This document shows, piece by piece, positions 1 through 9,774 of a stretch of 64,000 nucleotides of DNA. A program made the translations under genes and the position numbers. How positions within the stretch are numbered: position 1 is the stretch's first letter; every line of letters begins with the position of its first letter. Origin of the DNA: Bacteroidales bacterium (GTDB lineage: Bacteria > Bacteroidota > Bacteroidia > Bacteroidales > UBA3663); contig JAILKE010000038.1 of NCBI GenBank assembly GCA_024694125.1, positions 23,933-87,932 on the forward strand, given 5' to 3'. The notes under the pieces were generated by a model, which saw only the letters and a list, made by a program, of their open reading frames with translations, searched no databases and was not told where the DNA came from.

Positions 1-3000
1 CATCTACCAGATATCGTACAGCGACCTGCGCAAATGGGGATTCAGCGACCCCAGCCAGGTGGGCGTATATGGATTCGGCGGACATAAGCTGTCCGAGAAC
101 CTGGCTGACGGACACATCGACGACCTGCCTGAGGTGGCCACCCTGCACGATGCGGACAAGGAGCGCATCCTCTTCTACGGCCGCGGACTGGTCAGCTGGA
201 GTTATACAGCAAGCAATGGATTCGTCCAGCAGCAACACCCATACGCCAACATGGAGCACGGCACCTATGCCTGCTACTTCCTGCACCAAAAGGAGGACGA
301 GGCCCCACTGAGCCTGGAGGAACAGGCATCGGACGATGCGACATCGGCCACCCTGACCCTGACAGAGTACGACGAATACTGGCTACACGAGACAGCCGAA
401 GCCAACCTGGGCAACGCCGGTCAGGAGTGGTACGGCGAGTCGTTCATCAACCAGACGGTACAGAGTTTCAGCATGCCCGAAGAGACCGCACTGAAGGGAC
501 ACTCCTTCCTGCCAGGCACGACGCGCATCACCGTAGCCTTTGCAACCAAGGCATCGGCCACCTCGACCCTGCAGATAGCGCTCAATGACTCGGTGCTGGG
601 CTCGCTGAGCATAGGCAGCACAAGCGAATATGGCAGCGAGAACTCGTACGATGCCACATTGACCAAGGTCAGCACGCTGTCCAGCCCCACGGTAAAACTG
701 ACCTACAAGGCTGGATCGAGCTCGCCATCGGCAGCCCGCCTCAACTACATACGTCTGCAGGGCAAATGCGCACTGCAGGCATCGAGCCAAGAGCCATACA
801 TGCTGTTCCGCAACGCCAAGGCCATCAGCCGCCGCGTAGCCTACAAGCTGAGCGGTCTGAACAGCCAGATGCAGGTGTGGGACGTAACGTCGCCGAACGA
901 CATACGCCACCAGCAACTGCTGGGCGACACACTCTTCGTCCCCAGCACGACGGGACTGCGCGAGTATGCTGTGGTGAACCTGCAGAGCACCGCCTACCCC
1001 ACGGTCTATTCCTACGGCGCACTGAGCAGGACCCAAGACCTGCACGGATGCGACTCGATCAACCTGGTGATAGTGGCACCCACCGGTCTGTTCCAGCAGG
1101 CAGACTCACTGGCACACTACCGCGCACGCTATGACCAACTGTCATGTGCCGTGGTATCGCCCGATGCCATATACAACGAGTTCTCCAGCGGTGTGCCCGA
1201 CGCCACCGCCATACGTCTGTTCCTGAAACGGCTCTATGACCGCGAGACTGCACGGGTGAAGAGCGACGACGAACGACAACTGCGCTACCTGCTCCTGTTC
1301 GGCGATGGATCGTACGACAACTACAGCGCCTGCGCCAGCAAGTATATGCTGCCCTGCTACGAGAATACCCAGTCACTCACCGAAACCGGCTCCTACGTAA
1401 CAGACGATTACTTCGGCATGCTGGACGACGAGGTGAGCAGCTTGGCTTACGGCACGCTCGACGTGGGCGTGGGCCGCATACCGGCTTCATCGAGCGAGGA
1501 GGCCGACGAGATGTTGGCCAAGATAACCGGCTACGACCAGAAACGCTACGGCAGCTGGCGTAACCGCATCTGCTTCCTGGCGGATGACGAGAAGATAGAG
1601 AACGGCACGCTCAAGGACCCCGAAAACGAACATGTGAGCCACTGTGACGAAATGGCAAGCATACTGGAGCAACAGGGTCACAAGGAACTGGCCATACAGA
1701 AAATCTACCTGCCAGCCTACCAACAGACATCAACCACATCGGGTACCGACTACGCCGACGCACGCAAGGACCTGTACAATGCACTGCAGGAAGGCGTGCT
1801 GATGTTGGACTACGCCGGCCACGGTGCAGCCAACAACATCTGCCACGAACAACTCATCACAGTCAACACTGCATCACAACTGCGCATGTCGCACCTGCCC
1901 CTGTGGATCATGGCATCGTGCAACGTGGCACGATGGGATGACGACGACGCCTCGCTGTGCGAAGCATTGGTCCTGAACCCTAACGGCGGCGCTGCGGCTG
2001 TGCTGGGTGCAGCGCGCGAGGTCTATATGACCAACAACCGCAACCTGAACCGTCAACTGATGACGCACCTGTGTGACCGCCTCCCGGACGGTAGCCCCTA
2101 CGCCCTGGGCGATGTAATCAAGGCCGCCAAATGCAATATGACCGGCGATGCCAACAAACTGAGCTACAACCTGCTGGGTGACCCATCCATGACATTGGCA
2201 CTGCCAAGTCGGCGCGTGGTAGTGGACAGCATACATGGTGAATTCAAGACATTGAGCACCGTCACCATATATGGACACGTGAACCAGAGCGACGGAGAGG
2301 AGATGGACACGGACTTCAGCGGTCTGCTCTACTCGACCATCTACGACGCCGTCGATACGCTCACCTGCGACCAGGGTCTGTGGAACGGAGAAAACGCCTT
2401 CTCCTTTACTGCCCGTAAGCGCAGGCTCTTCTCCGGCCGCAGCATCGTACAAAAAGGACAATTCGAATTCACCTTCATGATGCCCCAGGATATTTCGTAC
2501 AATGAGGGCAACGGACTGATGAACTTCTATGCCTGGAACGGCGGACTGTGCGAGGCAAGCGGCTACTACGAGGACTTCGCCATCGAACGCGACGCCACAG
2601 CCGACACCGAGGCGGACACCACTCCACCCACCATCATCGCCTGTTTCATGGACTCGCCGGACTTTGCCGACGGAGACCGGGTGAGCACCACGCCGTTCTT
2701 CTACGCCGAAGTGGCTGACGCCAGCGGCATCAATGCCACGGGCAACAGCATCGGACACGACATCACATTGACCCTGAAGTGCCTGTCCAACCCAATCATC
2801 TCAACACAGCAATATGTGCTGAACAATCAGTTCACCACCTTCACCGGCTCGTCATCGCACGGCAACGTGAAGTACTCGCTGACGGACCTGCAGGAAGGTA
2901 CCTACCAGGCTACTTTCCGTGTGTGGGACGTATATAACAATGTTTCGTCGCGCACCTTCACATTCGAAGTGAGCAACGAATCGCTCCCCGAGATAGCGAG

Positions 3001-3364
3001 CCTGCAAGCCTACCCATCACCTGCCACACAGGGCAGTACGGTCACCTTCCAGGTGCTGCACAACCGCCCCGAGAGCGCCGACCAACTCCGCCTGCAGATA
3101 TACACGCAGACAGGTGTCAAGGTCCTGGACAAGGAGGTATCGACCAGTTCGTGCGAAGTGGTCTATCTGGAACAGAATGCCACCTCGGTCCTCCAGACCT
3201 CGTCCTACATGAATGCGGACGAGACCAGCCAACTCCTGGGCCGCACCACCATGACGTGGACTGCCGATGTCGCTCCTGGCATCTACCTCTACCGTGTCTA
3301 TCTCTCGGCAGGCAGCGAAGAAACGGCTTCGGAATCGCAAAAGTTGATAATCACAGCCCATTGA
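1..3364 (+). CDS. porU: Type IX secretion system sortase PorU (gingipain-type C25 peptidase), 5' end outside window
   Basis: Frame stays open from base 2 (IYQISYSDLRKWGFSDPSQVGVYGFGG) into the listed ORF; C25-like region (LLFGDGSYDN, LDYAGHGAANN, IMASCNVARWD); followed directly by porV, as in other Bacteroidetes. Confidence 0.9.
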   Translation, partial: IYQISYSDLRKWGFSDPSQVGVYGFGGHKLSENLADGHIDDLPEVATLHDADKERILFYGRGLVSWSYTASNGFVQQQHPYANMEHGTYACYFLHQKEDEAPLSLEEQASDDATSATLTLTEYDEYWLHETAEANLGNAGQEWYGESFINQTVQSFSMPEETALKGHSFLPGTTRITVAFATKASATSTLQIALNDSVLGSLSIGSTSEYGSENSYDATLTKVSTLSSPTVKLTYKAGSSSPSAARLNYIRLQGKCALQASSQEPYMLFRNAKAISRRVAYKLSGLNSQMQVWDVTSPNDIRHQQLLGDTLFVPSTTGLREYAVVNLQSTAYPTVYSYGALSRTQDLHGCDSINLVIVAPTGLFQQADSLAHYRARYDQLSCAVVSPDAIYNEFSSGVPDATAIRLFLKRLYDRETARVKSDDERQLRYLLLFGDGSYDNYSACASKYMLPCYENTQSLTETGSYVTDDYFGMLDDEVSSLAYGTLDVGVGRIPASSSEEADEMLAKITGYDQKRYGSWRNRICFLADDEKIENGTLKDPENEHVSHCDEMASILEQQGHKELAIQKIYLPAYQQTSTTSGTDYADARKDLYNALQEGVLMLDYAGHGAANNICHEQLITVNTASQLRMSHLPLWIMASCNVARWDDDDASLCEALVLNPNGGAAAVLGAAREVYMTNNRNLNRQLMTHLCDRLPDGSPYALGDVIKAAKCNMTGDANKLSYNLLGDPSMTLALPSRRVVVDSIHGEFKTLSTVTIYGHVNQSDGEEMDTDFSGLLYSTIYDAVDTLTCDQGLWNGENAFSFTARKRRLFSGRSIVQKGQFEFTFMMPQDISYNEGNGLMNFYAWNGGLCEASGYYEDFAIERDATADTEADTTPPTIIACFMDSPDFADGDRVSTTPFFYAEVADASGINATGNSIGHDITLTLKCLSNPIISTQQYVLNNQFTTFTGSSSHGNVKYSLTDLQEGTYQATFRVWDVYNNVSSRTFTFEVSNESLPEIASLQAYPSPATQGSTVTFQVLHNRPESADQLRLQIYTQTGVKVLDKEVSTSSCEVVYLEQNATSVLQTSSYMNADETSQLLGRTTMTWTADVAPGIYLYRVYLSAGSEETASESQKLIITAH

Positions 3365-3416
3365 TTTACAATTGGACGATTTACTATTTACAATTCTACC
3401 GAAACACAATTGATCT

Positions 3417-4643
3417 ATGAAAAAAATCATATTTTCTCTCCTCTCATTGGCTTGTGCCTCTTCGACCGTCTGGGCCGACACATCGGATGAATCGAGCACG
3501 ACCACCGATATGGCCAAGCAATACAACCCCATCCATACCGAGGCAATCTCGCTGGGTATCACACCCGATGCCCGCGCTGGCTCTATGGGTGACGTCGGCG
3601 CCGCAACCGAACCAGATGAAAACAGCCAGTACTGGAACCCTGCCAAATATGCCTTTGCCTATAGCCGCGGCGGCATATCGGTCAACTATACCCCATGGTT
3701 GCGCAAGATAGTCAGCGACATCAACATCGCATACGTCTCGGGATACTGGAAATTCGGTTACTACGACAACCAGGCTGTATCGGCCTCGCTGCGCTACTTC
3801 GGACTGGGCGAGGTTCAAGTGGTCAACTGGGAAGACCCGACTAAAGTCATCCAGGTCATCAACCCAATGGAGATGGCTCTGGACCTGGGCTACAGCCGCC
3901 AGTTGAGCGAGAGTTTCTCCATGGGCGTCGTGATGCGCTACATCCACAGTAAGATGACCTACACCGACAGCGACAACGAACCTGCCAACACATGGGCGGC
4001 CGACCTGGCAGCCTACTACACGGCCTATCCGCAAGTGGGCTACAGCGAATGTCAGTGGTCATGGGGTGCCAACATATCGAACATTGGCGGCAAGGTATCG
4101 TACGATGGTGGTGCTACCTCCTTCTTCCTGCCCTGCAACTTGCGTCTGGGCACCTCGTTCACCTTCCCCATCGACGACTACAACCTGATGTCGCTCAACT
4201 TCGATGCCAACAAACTGCTGGTGCCTTCGTTCCCACAGTCGTACCAGTTCTACGACGCTGACGGACAACTCGATGACGAGGCCTACCAGGCTGCCAAACA
4301 GGAATACTACGACATGTCGGGCATCAAGGGCCTGTTCAAGTCCTTCAGCGACGCTCCTGGCGGTGGTACCGAGGAGTTTCACGAGATTAACTGGGGATTC
4401 GGCCTGGAGTACACCTACGACCGCCGTTTCTTCCTGCGCGCCGGCTACCATCACGAGAATGAGTACAAGGGCAACCGTAAGTACTTCACCTTTGGCGGCG
4501 GCATCGTGCTCAACGTCTTCCACATCGACGCTGGCTATGTGATGAGCACTGCCCAACAGTCGGCATTGGACCAAACTCTGCGCTTCTCCCTCGGCTTTGA
4601 CCTGGAGGGCATTCGCGACCTGGTGGGCAGCAACCGCCGATAA
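3417..4643 (+). CDS. porV: Type IX secretion system outer membrane channel protein PorV (LptO)
   Basis: Signal peptide; ISLGITPDARAGSMGDVGAATEPDENSQYWNPAKYAF motif typical of PorV; adjacent to porU. Confidence 0.92.
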   Translation: MKKIIFSLLSLACASSTVWADTSDESSTTTDMAKQYNPIHTEAISLGITPDARAGSMGDVGAATEPDENSQYWNPAKYAFAYSRGGISVNYTPWLRKIVSDINIAYVSGYWKFGYYDNQAVSASLRYFGLGEVQVVNWEDPTKVIQVINPMEMALDLGYSRQLSESFSMGVVMRYIHSKMTYTDSDNEPANTWAADLAAYYTAYPQVGYSECQWSWGANISNIGGKVSYDGGATSFFLPCNLRLGTSFTFPIDDYNLMSLNFDANKLLVPSFPQSYQFYDADGQLDDEAYQAAKQEYYDMSGIKGLFKSFSDAPGGGTEEFHEINWGFGLEYTYDRRFFLRAGYHHENEYKGNRKYFTFGGGIVLNVFHIDAGYVMSTAQQSALDQTLRFSLGFDLEGIRDLVGSNRR

Positions 4644-4703
4644 TCGGGCACAATCACCCCATCAACGCTCTATTTTTGAACAAAATAACTCAGTATAAGA
4701 TAC

Positions 4704-4747
4704 AAAAAAGTGAAAATCGCAACACATTTTCACTTTTTTTCTTTTTT
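4704..4747 (+). terminator. Rho-independent terminator after porV
   Basis: AAAAAAGTGAAAA-TCGCAACACA-TTTTCACTTTTTTT perfect stem followed by poly-T. Confidence 0.85.
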
Positions 4748-4756
4748 TTTGCATAA

Positions 4757-4791
4757 TTTGATACAACATATTGATTTTTTTTGTATTTTTG
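4757..4791 (+). promoter_or_regulatory. Bacteroidetes-type promoter for the 4888 gene
   Basis: TTTG-N23-TATTTTTG, matching TTTG/TAnnTTTG. Confidence 0.55.
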
Positions 4792-4887
4792 CGCCATTAA
4801 ATGAATTAGTAATGAATCCTAACGCGAGCTCGTTTGGAATTACCACAGATTGAAACAGCCAAATAATAAACCCAAAACAATCATAAT

Positions 4888-5898
4888 ATGGAGACGAAAA
4901 AAACAGTCCTCATTTCTAGTGTTTGCGCAGTAATTTTAGGCGCAGGAATTTACTTCTATCATGATTGGAGTGTAAAACAGGCCGTTGCTCAGTACAACGA
5001 GGAGCACATGACCTTAGCAGAAAAAGATCCTGAGTATGCTACACTGCTCGACAAGGTAGCAAAGGCTACTGACATGAAAGATGTTACCGAATTTGCAGAA
5101 TTCAAGAAAGCTTTCAGTAATGCTTTCCCAGAGAACAGCGCACAGGCAAGACTCTTGAAACTCGACAATTTGAAAGGATCAAGCATATTGCTCATCCCTC
5201 AGCCAACAACCAAGGTCGATTACTTCGGAGAGAAGACTCCCGATACATTGTACCACTACAAGGGAGATGTCCACACACCTGACAGCATGGCCCGTCTGCG
5301 CTTCGACATCTCGGCTCGCGGCATCGTAGCTGAAATCAACATGGCAGATTGCTTCCGCACCAAGGAACAGCAGATTCCTGCCGATGCCAAGTTCCTCTCA
5401 TGCAACTGGAAGCAGAAGGACACAAGCAAGATTGATTATTCAATCGAATTCGAAGATTGCCTCGCTTCACACGGCGCACTCACATTGCACGTCACCGGCG
5501 ACAACGGCAGCTACATCTCTATTGGCTCGGACGTCGAGTTGCCCAACAATGCAACCCTCATCATCAACGATGGCAAGAACACAATCCACGAGATCAAGGG
5601 TAAGGTTCGCGACAAGAACATCTACCAGATCACTGACATCGAGAAGATGGCCGAAGTATTCTACTCTCCTACAGACGAGATCATCATCTCTATCTGCGCA
5701 GTAGATAGCAAGGGCTCCTCGATGAACTTCTCACAGAAGTGGATCAGACCTAACATCTGGGCAGCTTTCGCTCCCGCAGCAGGTCTCTCTCCTGCTCAGG
5801 TATTTGACAGCATCTGCAGTGGTCAGGATTTCCGCAACATCGTACGCAAAGCCACCATGCATGAACTGGATATGAAAATTCCTGCCTTCAAGAATTAA
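4888..5898 (+). CDS. Hypothetical protein with N-terminal membrane anchor
   Basis: 336-aa ORF, N-terminal hydrophobic segment (TVLISSVCAVILGAGIYFYHDW), own promoter and terminator. Confidence 0.8.
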   Translation: METKKTVLISSVCAVILGAGIYFYHDWSVKQAVAQYNEEHMTLAEKDPEYATLLDKVAKATDMKDVTEFAEFKKAFSNAFPENSAQARLLKLDNLKGSSILLIPQPTTKVDYFGEKTPDTLYHYKGDVHTPDSMARLRFDISARGIVAEINMADCFRTKEQQIPADAKFLSCNWKQKDTSKIDYSIEFEDCLASHGALTLHVTGDNGSYISIGSDVELPNNATLIINDGKNTIHEIKGKVRDKNIYQITDIEKMAEVFYSPTDEIIISICAVDSKGSSMNFSQKWIRPNIWAAFAPAAGLSPAQVFDSICSGQDFRNIVRKATMHELDMKIPAFKN

Positions 5899-5938
5899 TT
5901 GACAACGAATGGCTTTACAGCCAACCGACAAAATAGAA

Positions 5939-5973
5939 GACCGCAGCACCTCCCGGTGTTGCGGTCTTTTTTT
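5939..5973 (+). terminator. Rho-independent terminator
   Basis: GACCGCAGCACC-TCCC-GGTGTTGCGGTC (12-bp stem) + T7. Confidence 0.92.
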
Positions 5974-5979
5974 ACTTCG

Positions 5980-6054
5980 TACGAAAATAAAAATAAAAAA
6001 ACGATAACGATAACGAAAACGAAAAAAACGATAACGAAAACGATAACAATAAGA
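5980..6054. repeat. Low-complexity ACGATAACGAAAACG tract
   Basis: TTCGTACGAAAATAAAAATAAAAAAACGATAACGATAACGAAAACG...; related tracts at 8040-8150 and 60360-60590. Confidence 0.75.
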
Positions 6055-6110
6055 GAATATACTCATTTATGGCGATTAAACGAGAGCAATAAAATCGACA
6101 TTATTGGGTA

Positions 6111-6141
6111 TTGCCCAAACTATAGAAAAGGACTACCTTTG
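6111..6141 (+). promoter_or_regulatory. Bacteroidetes-type promoter for flavodoxin
   Basis: TTG-N20-TACCTTTG. Confidence 0.7.
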
Positions 6142-6216
6142 CACCGGCTAAAATAAGAATCGGAGTATTGACTCCGGAAATTGAGCCGAATCTTTAATAC
6201 ATTTTTTTCAATAAAC

Positions 6217-6711
6217 ATGAAACAAACTATTGTTATTTACGGTTCTACAACCGGTACATGCGAGTCTATTGCTCAGAACATCGCCGCTAAGCTTGGTGTT
6301 GAGGCAATCAATGTAAGCGATCTCACTGCTGACGTAATTGCAGCCAATGACAACCTGTTGCTGGGTACCTCTACATGGGGTTCGGGCGAGGTTCAGGACG
6401 ACTGGTATTCGGGCATCGAGACCCTCAAGGGTGCATCGATGGCAGGCAAGAACGTCGCTCTGTTCGGTTGCGGCGACAGCGCAAGCTACTCTGATACGTT
6501 CTGCGGCGGTATGTTCACCGTTTACGAGGCTGCCAAGGCTGCAGGTGCCAACATCATCGGTCAGGTTTCGACCGACGGCTATACATTCGACGATTCACAG
6601 GCTGTAGTGGACGGCAAGTTCGTAGGTCTGGCTCTGGACAACGACAATGAAAGCGACCAGACCGACAGCCGCATCGATGCCTGGCTGGAGGCAATTAAGC
6701 CATCTCTTTAA
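6217..6711 (+). CDS. fldA: Flavodoxin
   Basis: MKQTIVIYGSTTGTCESIAQNIAAKLG FMN-phosphate loop, LLGTSTWGSGEVQDDWYSG; ATG at 6217 preferred over the longer track ORF. Confidence 0.93.
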   Translation: MKQTIVIYGSTTGTCESIAQNIAAKLGVEAINVSDLTADVIAANDNLLLGTSTWGSGEVQDDWYSGIETLKGASMAGKNVALFGCGDSASYSDTFCGGMFTVYEAAKAAGANIIGQVSTDGYTFDDSQAVVDGKFVGLALDNDNESDQTDSRIDAWLEAIKPSL

Positions 6712-6723
6712 TTTAGTATATAG

Positions 6724-6756
6724 GGACTCAGGGCGACCTGAGTCCTTCTCTTTTCC
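6724..6756 (+). terminator. Rho-independent terminator after flavodoxin
   Basis: GGACTCAGG-GCGA-CCTGAGTCC + T-rich tail. Confidence 0.85.
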
Positions 6757-6888
6757 TTGTATCGCAATATTCTGTCAGCATTCATGCAGAACGAGGCAGA
6801 AACGCACGTGGAGCACGAAAGGTAATTACAATAGACCGACCGACTCTACCCTCGACAGGAAATTGCGAAAATTGAACAAACTAACGAT

Positions 6889-8034
6889 ATGAAACATTTC
6901 TTTACTATCATCGGGTTAATACTACTATATTACATAGCCGCTCTGGCATGTAATATTCTGGGATTCCTACATCCCTTCTTGTGGGTATATTCAGCGCTAA
7001 CCTGTGCCATCGTCACAGCTTGGCCCTACTGTAAGTTGGTCAAACTATACCCACGCTTCGGTATGGCGCTGCTCACCACTGCCGTAGTCACATTGATCTA
7101 TCTGGCTATGGGCGAAGGGGACATGCTGTACATCTGGTTGTCACTGGCCATCGGCATTGCAGCCGAAGTGGCTCGACTGGCTGGGGGATATCGCTCGTTC
7201 ACCTCACGCATCTTAGGCTACTGCATCATCACGCTCCTCCCCTTCTCCAACACGCTCCGCATGTGGATTGACCATGATCATGCCATGGTCCAGACCACTG
7301 AGGAGATGGGTGCCGAGTATGCCGCGCAGATGGAGCATGTTCTCTCTCCCTGGTTGCTCGCTCTGATCATCGTATGTACATTGATTCTGGCAGCCATCAT
7401 GGCGCTGATCTGCTACCGCCGCGAGTGGTACCAGTATATGCTCGACAACTGCAGCAAACCTCACAACAACTGGTTCGGCACCTTCATGCTCCGTTTCGGT
7501 ATGAACCAGGGGCACAAGATCCTGACGAAGTTCGCCTTTGAGAACGTCCAGTTGGACAAGGAACGCGACATCCTCGACATCGGTTGCGGCGGCGGACACA
7601 ATCTGTCGGTCTATCTGAAACGCCTGCCCCAAGCCAAAGTCTATGGTCTGGACTACTCCGAAAAGAGTGTAGAGGTCTCTCGTCAGGTCAATATCCGCGA
7701 GGTCAACCAGGGTCGTTGCATCGTCATGCAGGGCAATGTGGCAGAACTGCCATTTGAGGCTGAATCGTTTGACCTTGTCTCGGCCTTCGAGACGATATAC
7801 TTCTGGCCTACCATTCAGGATTGCTTCAACGGTATCTACAATATTGTTCGTCCCGGCGGCCGTTTCATGGTTACTGGCGATGTTCCTGAACTGGCCTCCA
7901 AATGGGCCAACAGCTACGAAGGCATGCATGTATATACCGCCCAACAGGTATCGGACATGATGAAAGTTGCGGGATTCAGCAAAGTTGAGGTATTCGACAA
8001 CAAAGTGGCCATGGTCATCGTGGGAACGAAGTAG
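6889..8034 (+). CDS. Membrane-anchored class I SAM-dependent methyltransferase
   Basis: N-terminal multi-TM region, C-terminal DILDIGCGGGHNLSVYLK...VYGLDYSEKSVEVSR...FDLVSAFETIYFWP. Confidence 0.85.
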   Translation: MKHFFTIIGLILLYYIAALACNILGFLHPFLWVYSALTCAIVTAWPYCKLVKLYPRFGMALLTTAVVTLIYLAMGEGDMLYIWLSLAIGIAAEVARLAGGYRSFTSRILGYCIITLLPFSNTLRMWIDHDHAMVQTTEEMGAEYAAQMEHVLSPWLLALIIVCTLILAAIMALICYRREWYQYMLDNCSKPHNNWFGTFMLRFGMNQGHKILTKFAFENVQLDKERDILDIGCGGGHNLSVYLKRLPQAKVYGLDYSEKSVEVSRQVNIREVNQGRCIVMQGNVAELPFEAESFDLVSAFETIYFWPTIQDCFNGIYNIVRPGGRFMVTGDVPELASKWANSYEGMHVYTAQQVSDMMKVAGFSKVEVFDNKVAMVIVGTK

Positions 8035-8037
8035 GGA

Positions 8038-8152
8038 CTTCGTACTAAAACGATAACGAAAACCAAAACTTCGTACTAAAACGAAAACCAAAACCAAAAC
8101 TCCGTACCAAAACGATAACTTCGTACCAAAACGATAACCAAAACGAAAAAAA
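8038..8152. repeat. TTCGTACCAAAACGATAACCAAAACG degenerate tandem tract
   Basis: Four TTCGTAC(T/C)AAAACGATAAC-like units. Confidence 0.8.
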
Positions 8153-8188
8153 ATTGGAGGCAGATGCTCATTTCGAGTGTCTGCCTCC
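8145..8188 (-). terminator. Terminator for the MFS gene (minus strand)
   Basis: GGAGGCAGA...TCTGCCTCC stem, A8 on plus strand = U8 on the minus transcript. Confidence 0.7.
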
Positions 8189-8423
8189 TAAGTTTTATAC
8201 TGGCTCCGTTCCTTCCTATTCCTGGAAAATGTTAACCAAGTACTAATCTGTATTCAAAGCTACGTATATCTAAAGATCTTTGGTCCATGCCCCAGAAAAA
8301 TCAATTAAATGAGGGCCATGTTTTGCGATGAGAATTGGGCCAAAGAGAATAAAATTGCGAGTTAAAGGAGTTTTCGAACCAGCACAGGAAGAAAAGGACT
8401 GGAATCGAGAACCTACAAGGACA

Positions 8424-9617
8424 TCATTCAAAGACAGCCTGGGCCGACTTCTGGTTGCGAAGGTTGATAGCAATACCAAGGCTGATGAGGTAGAGCACGC
8501 TCAACACCATGAAGACATGCTGGAAAGTACCGCCACAGAAATTGATGATGAGGTTAGTGAGCTGATTGCCCGACAGACCTGCCCATGCCCATGCAGAAAG
8601 AGCGAAACCGTGAATGGTCGAGATCTTGTCCATGCCGAACTTACTGTAGAGCAGCGTAGGCAATGTTGAGAAACCTCCGCCGTAACCAGCATTGATCACA
8701 CAGAGCATGATCACAGCAATGACGATGTGCGGCGTGGCAGAGAACGACGAACAGATAGAAACAATAGCGCTGGAGGCAAAGATGATGATATAGATGTGCT
8801 CCTTGCGACGCATGAAGTCACTGACCGACGAATAGCCGAAACGGCCCACTGTATTGAATACTGCAGTGGCAGACGAGAGCAATCCGACGCTCGATATACC
8901 GACCAGCAGAGCCAGGTTCTTCTCGAACGAGATAATAGCCAGACCACAAGTGATATTGAGATAGAAAATAATCCAGATCTTAATGTAGGTAGGATTGAAG
9001 ATGATGCGGAGTGCCTCCTTCATCGAGAATGGATCCTGCTTCTCGACCCAGCCTTCTGGTTTGCGGATGAGCAGAGCGGCAGTAAGCATGAAGAAGATAC
9101 TGATACATGCCATAGTAATCAAGGTAGTCTGAACCCCATGCACGTCATTGCACCACTCGATGAAGGGAGAGAAGAGCACCTTGCTCAGACCGAAGCCCGA
9201 GATAGCGATGCCCGTAGCCAGACCCTTGTGGCGCGAGAACCAGAGCATCAACGTCTTGACCGGCGAGAGATAACCCAGTCCCAGGCCAATACCCATCAAG
9301 CAGCCATAACTGAACATCAGACCAGCCACACTGTGAGCGCGAATAGCTACTACCGACAGGAGCAAGCCCGAAGCGAAACATATACACGACAATAAACTGC
9401 TCAATCGGACAGCCTTCTCCACGAATCGGCCACCCAGGGCGGCACTCATACCCAAGAAGAAGATTGCCAACGAGAAGGCGAACTCAATACTTGATACATT
9501 TACTCCCATTTCGGCAGCAATATCACCCTTGAGCAATGACCAGCAATAGACACTGCCAATACAGCTGTGCAAAAACAAGGCGGGTACAGCACCGCGCATC
9601 CATTTGTTGTTGAACAT
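8424..9617 (-). CDS. MFS transporter, OFA (oxalate/formate antiporter-like) family
   Basis: 12-TM-like hydrophobic protein, GLGLGYLSPVKTLMLWFSRHKGLATGIAISGFG. Confidence 0.88.
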   Translation of the reverse strand: MFNNKWMRGAVPALFLHSCIGSVYCWSLLKGDIAAEMGVNVSSIEFAFSLAIFFLGMSAALGGRFVEKAVRLSSLLSCICFASGLLLSVVAIRAHSVAGLMFSYGCLMGIGLGLGYLSPVKTLMLWFSRHKGLATGIAISGFGLSKVLFSPFIEWCNDVHGVQTTLITMACISIFFMLTAALLIRKPEGWVEKQDPFSMKEALRIIFNPTYIKIWIIFYLNITCGLAIISFEKNLALLVGISSVGLLSSATAVFNTVGRFGYSSVSDFMRRKEHIYIIIFASSAIVSICSSFSATPHIVIAVIMLCVINAGYGGGFSTLPTLLYSKFGMDKISTIHGFALSAWAWAGLSGNQLTNLIINFCGGTFQHVFMVLSVLYLISLGIAINLRNQKSAQAVFE

Positions 9618-9657
9618 GATAATTGTGTATTTACGTTTTAGTTCTTATTGGTCGGTG

Positions 9658-9695
9658 CAAAGGTAGCACTTTCTATTTAAAATAATGCTATCAAA
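9658..9695 (-). promoter_or_regulatory. Promoter for MFS gene
   Basis: CAAAGGTA on plus = TACCTTTG on minus, 5' of the gene. Confidence 0.5.
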
Positions 9696-9774
9696 AGATG
9701 CCAAAAAATGGTAAATTAAGGAACAAAGGTTTAAAAATTCTCAAATCTACCATTGAATATTTGGTATTTACAAC

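Noticed and set aside
8270-8420. tRNA-like fragments (GGTTCTCGATTCC, GGTTCGAAA) in the MFS 3' spacer
   Set aside because: No complete cloverleaf could be drawn on either strand.
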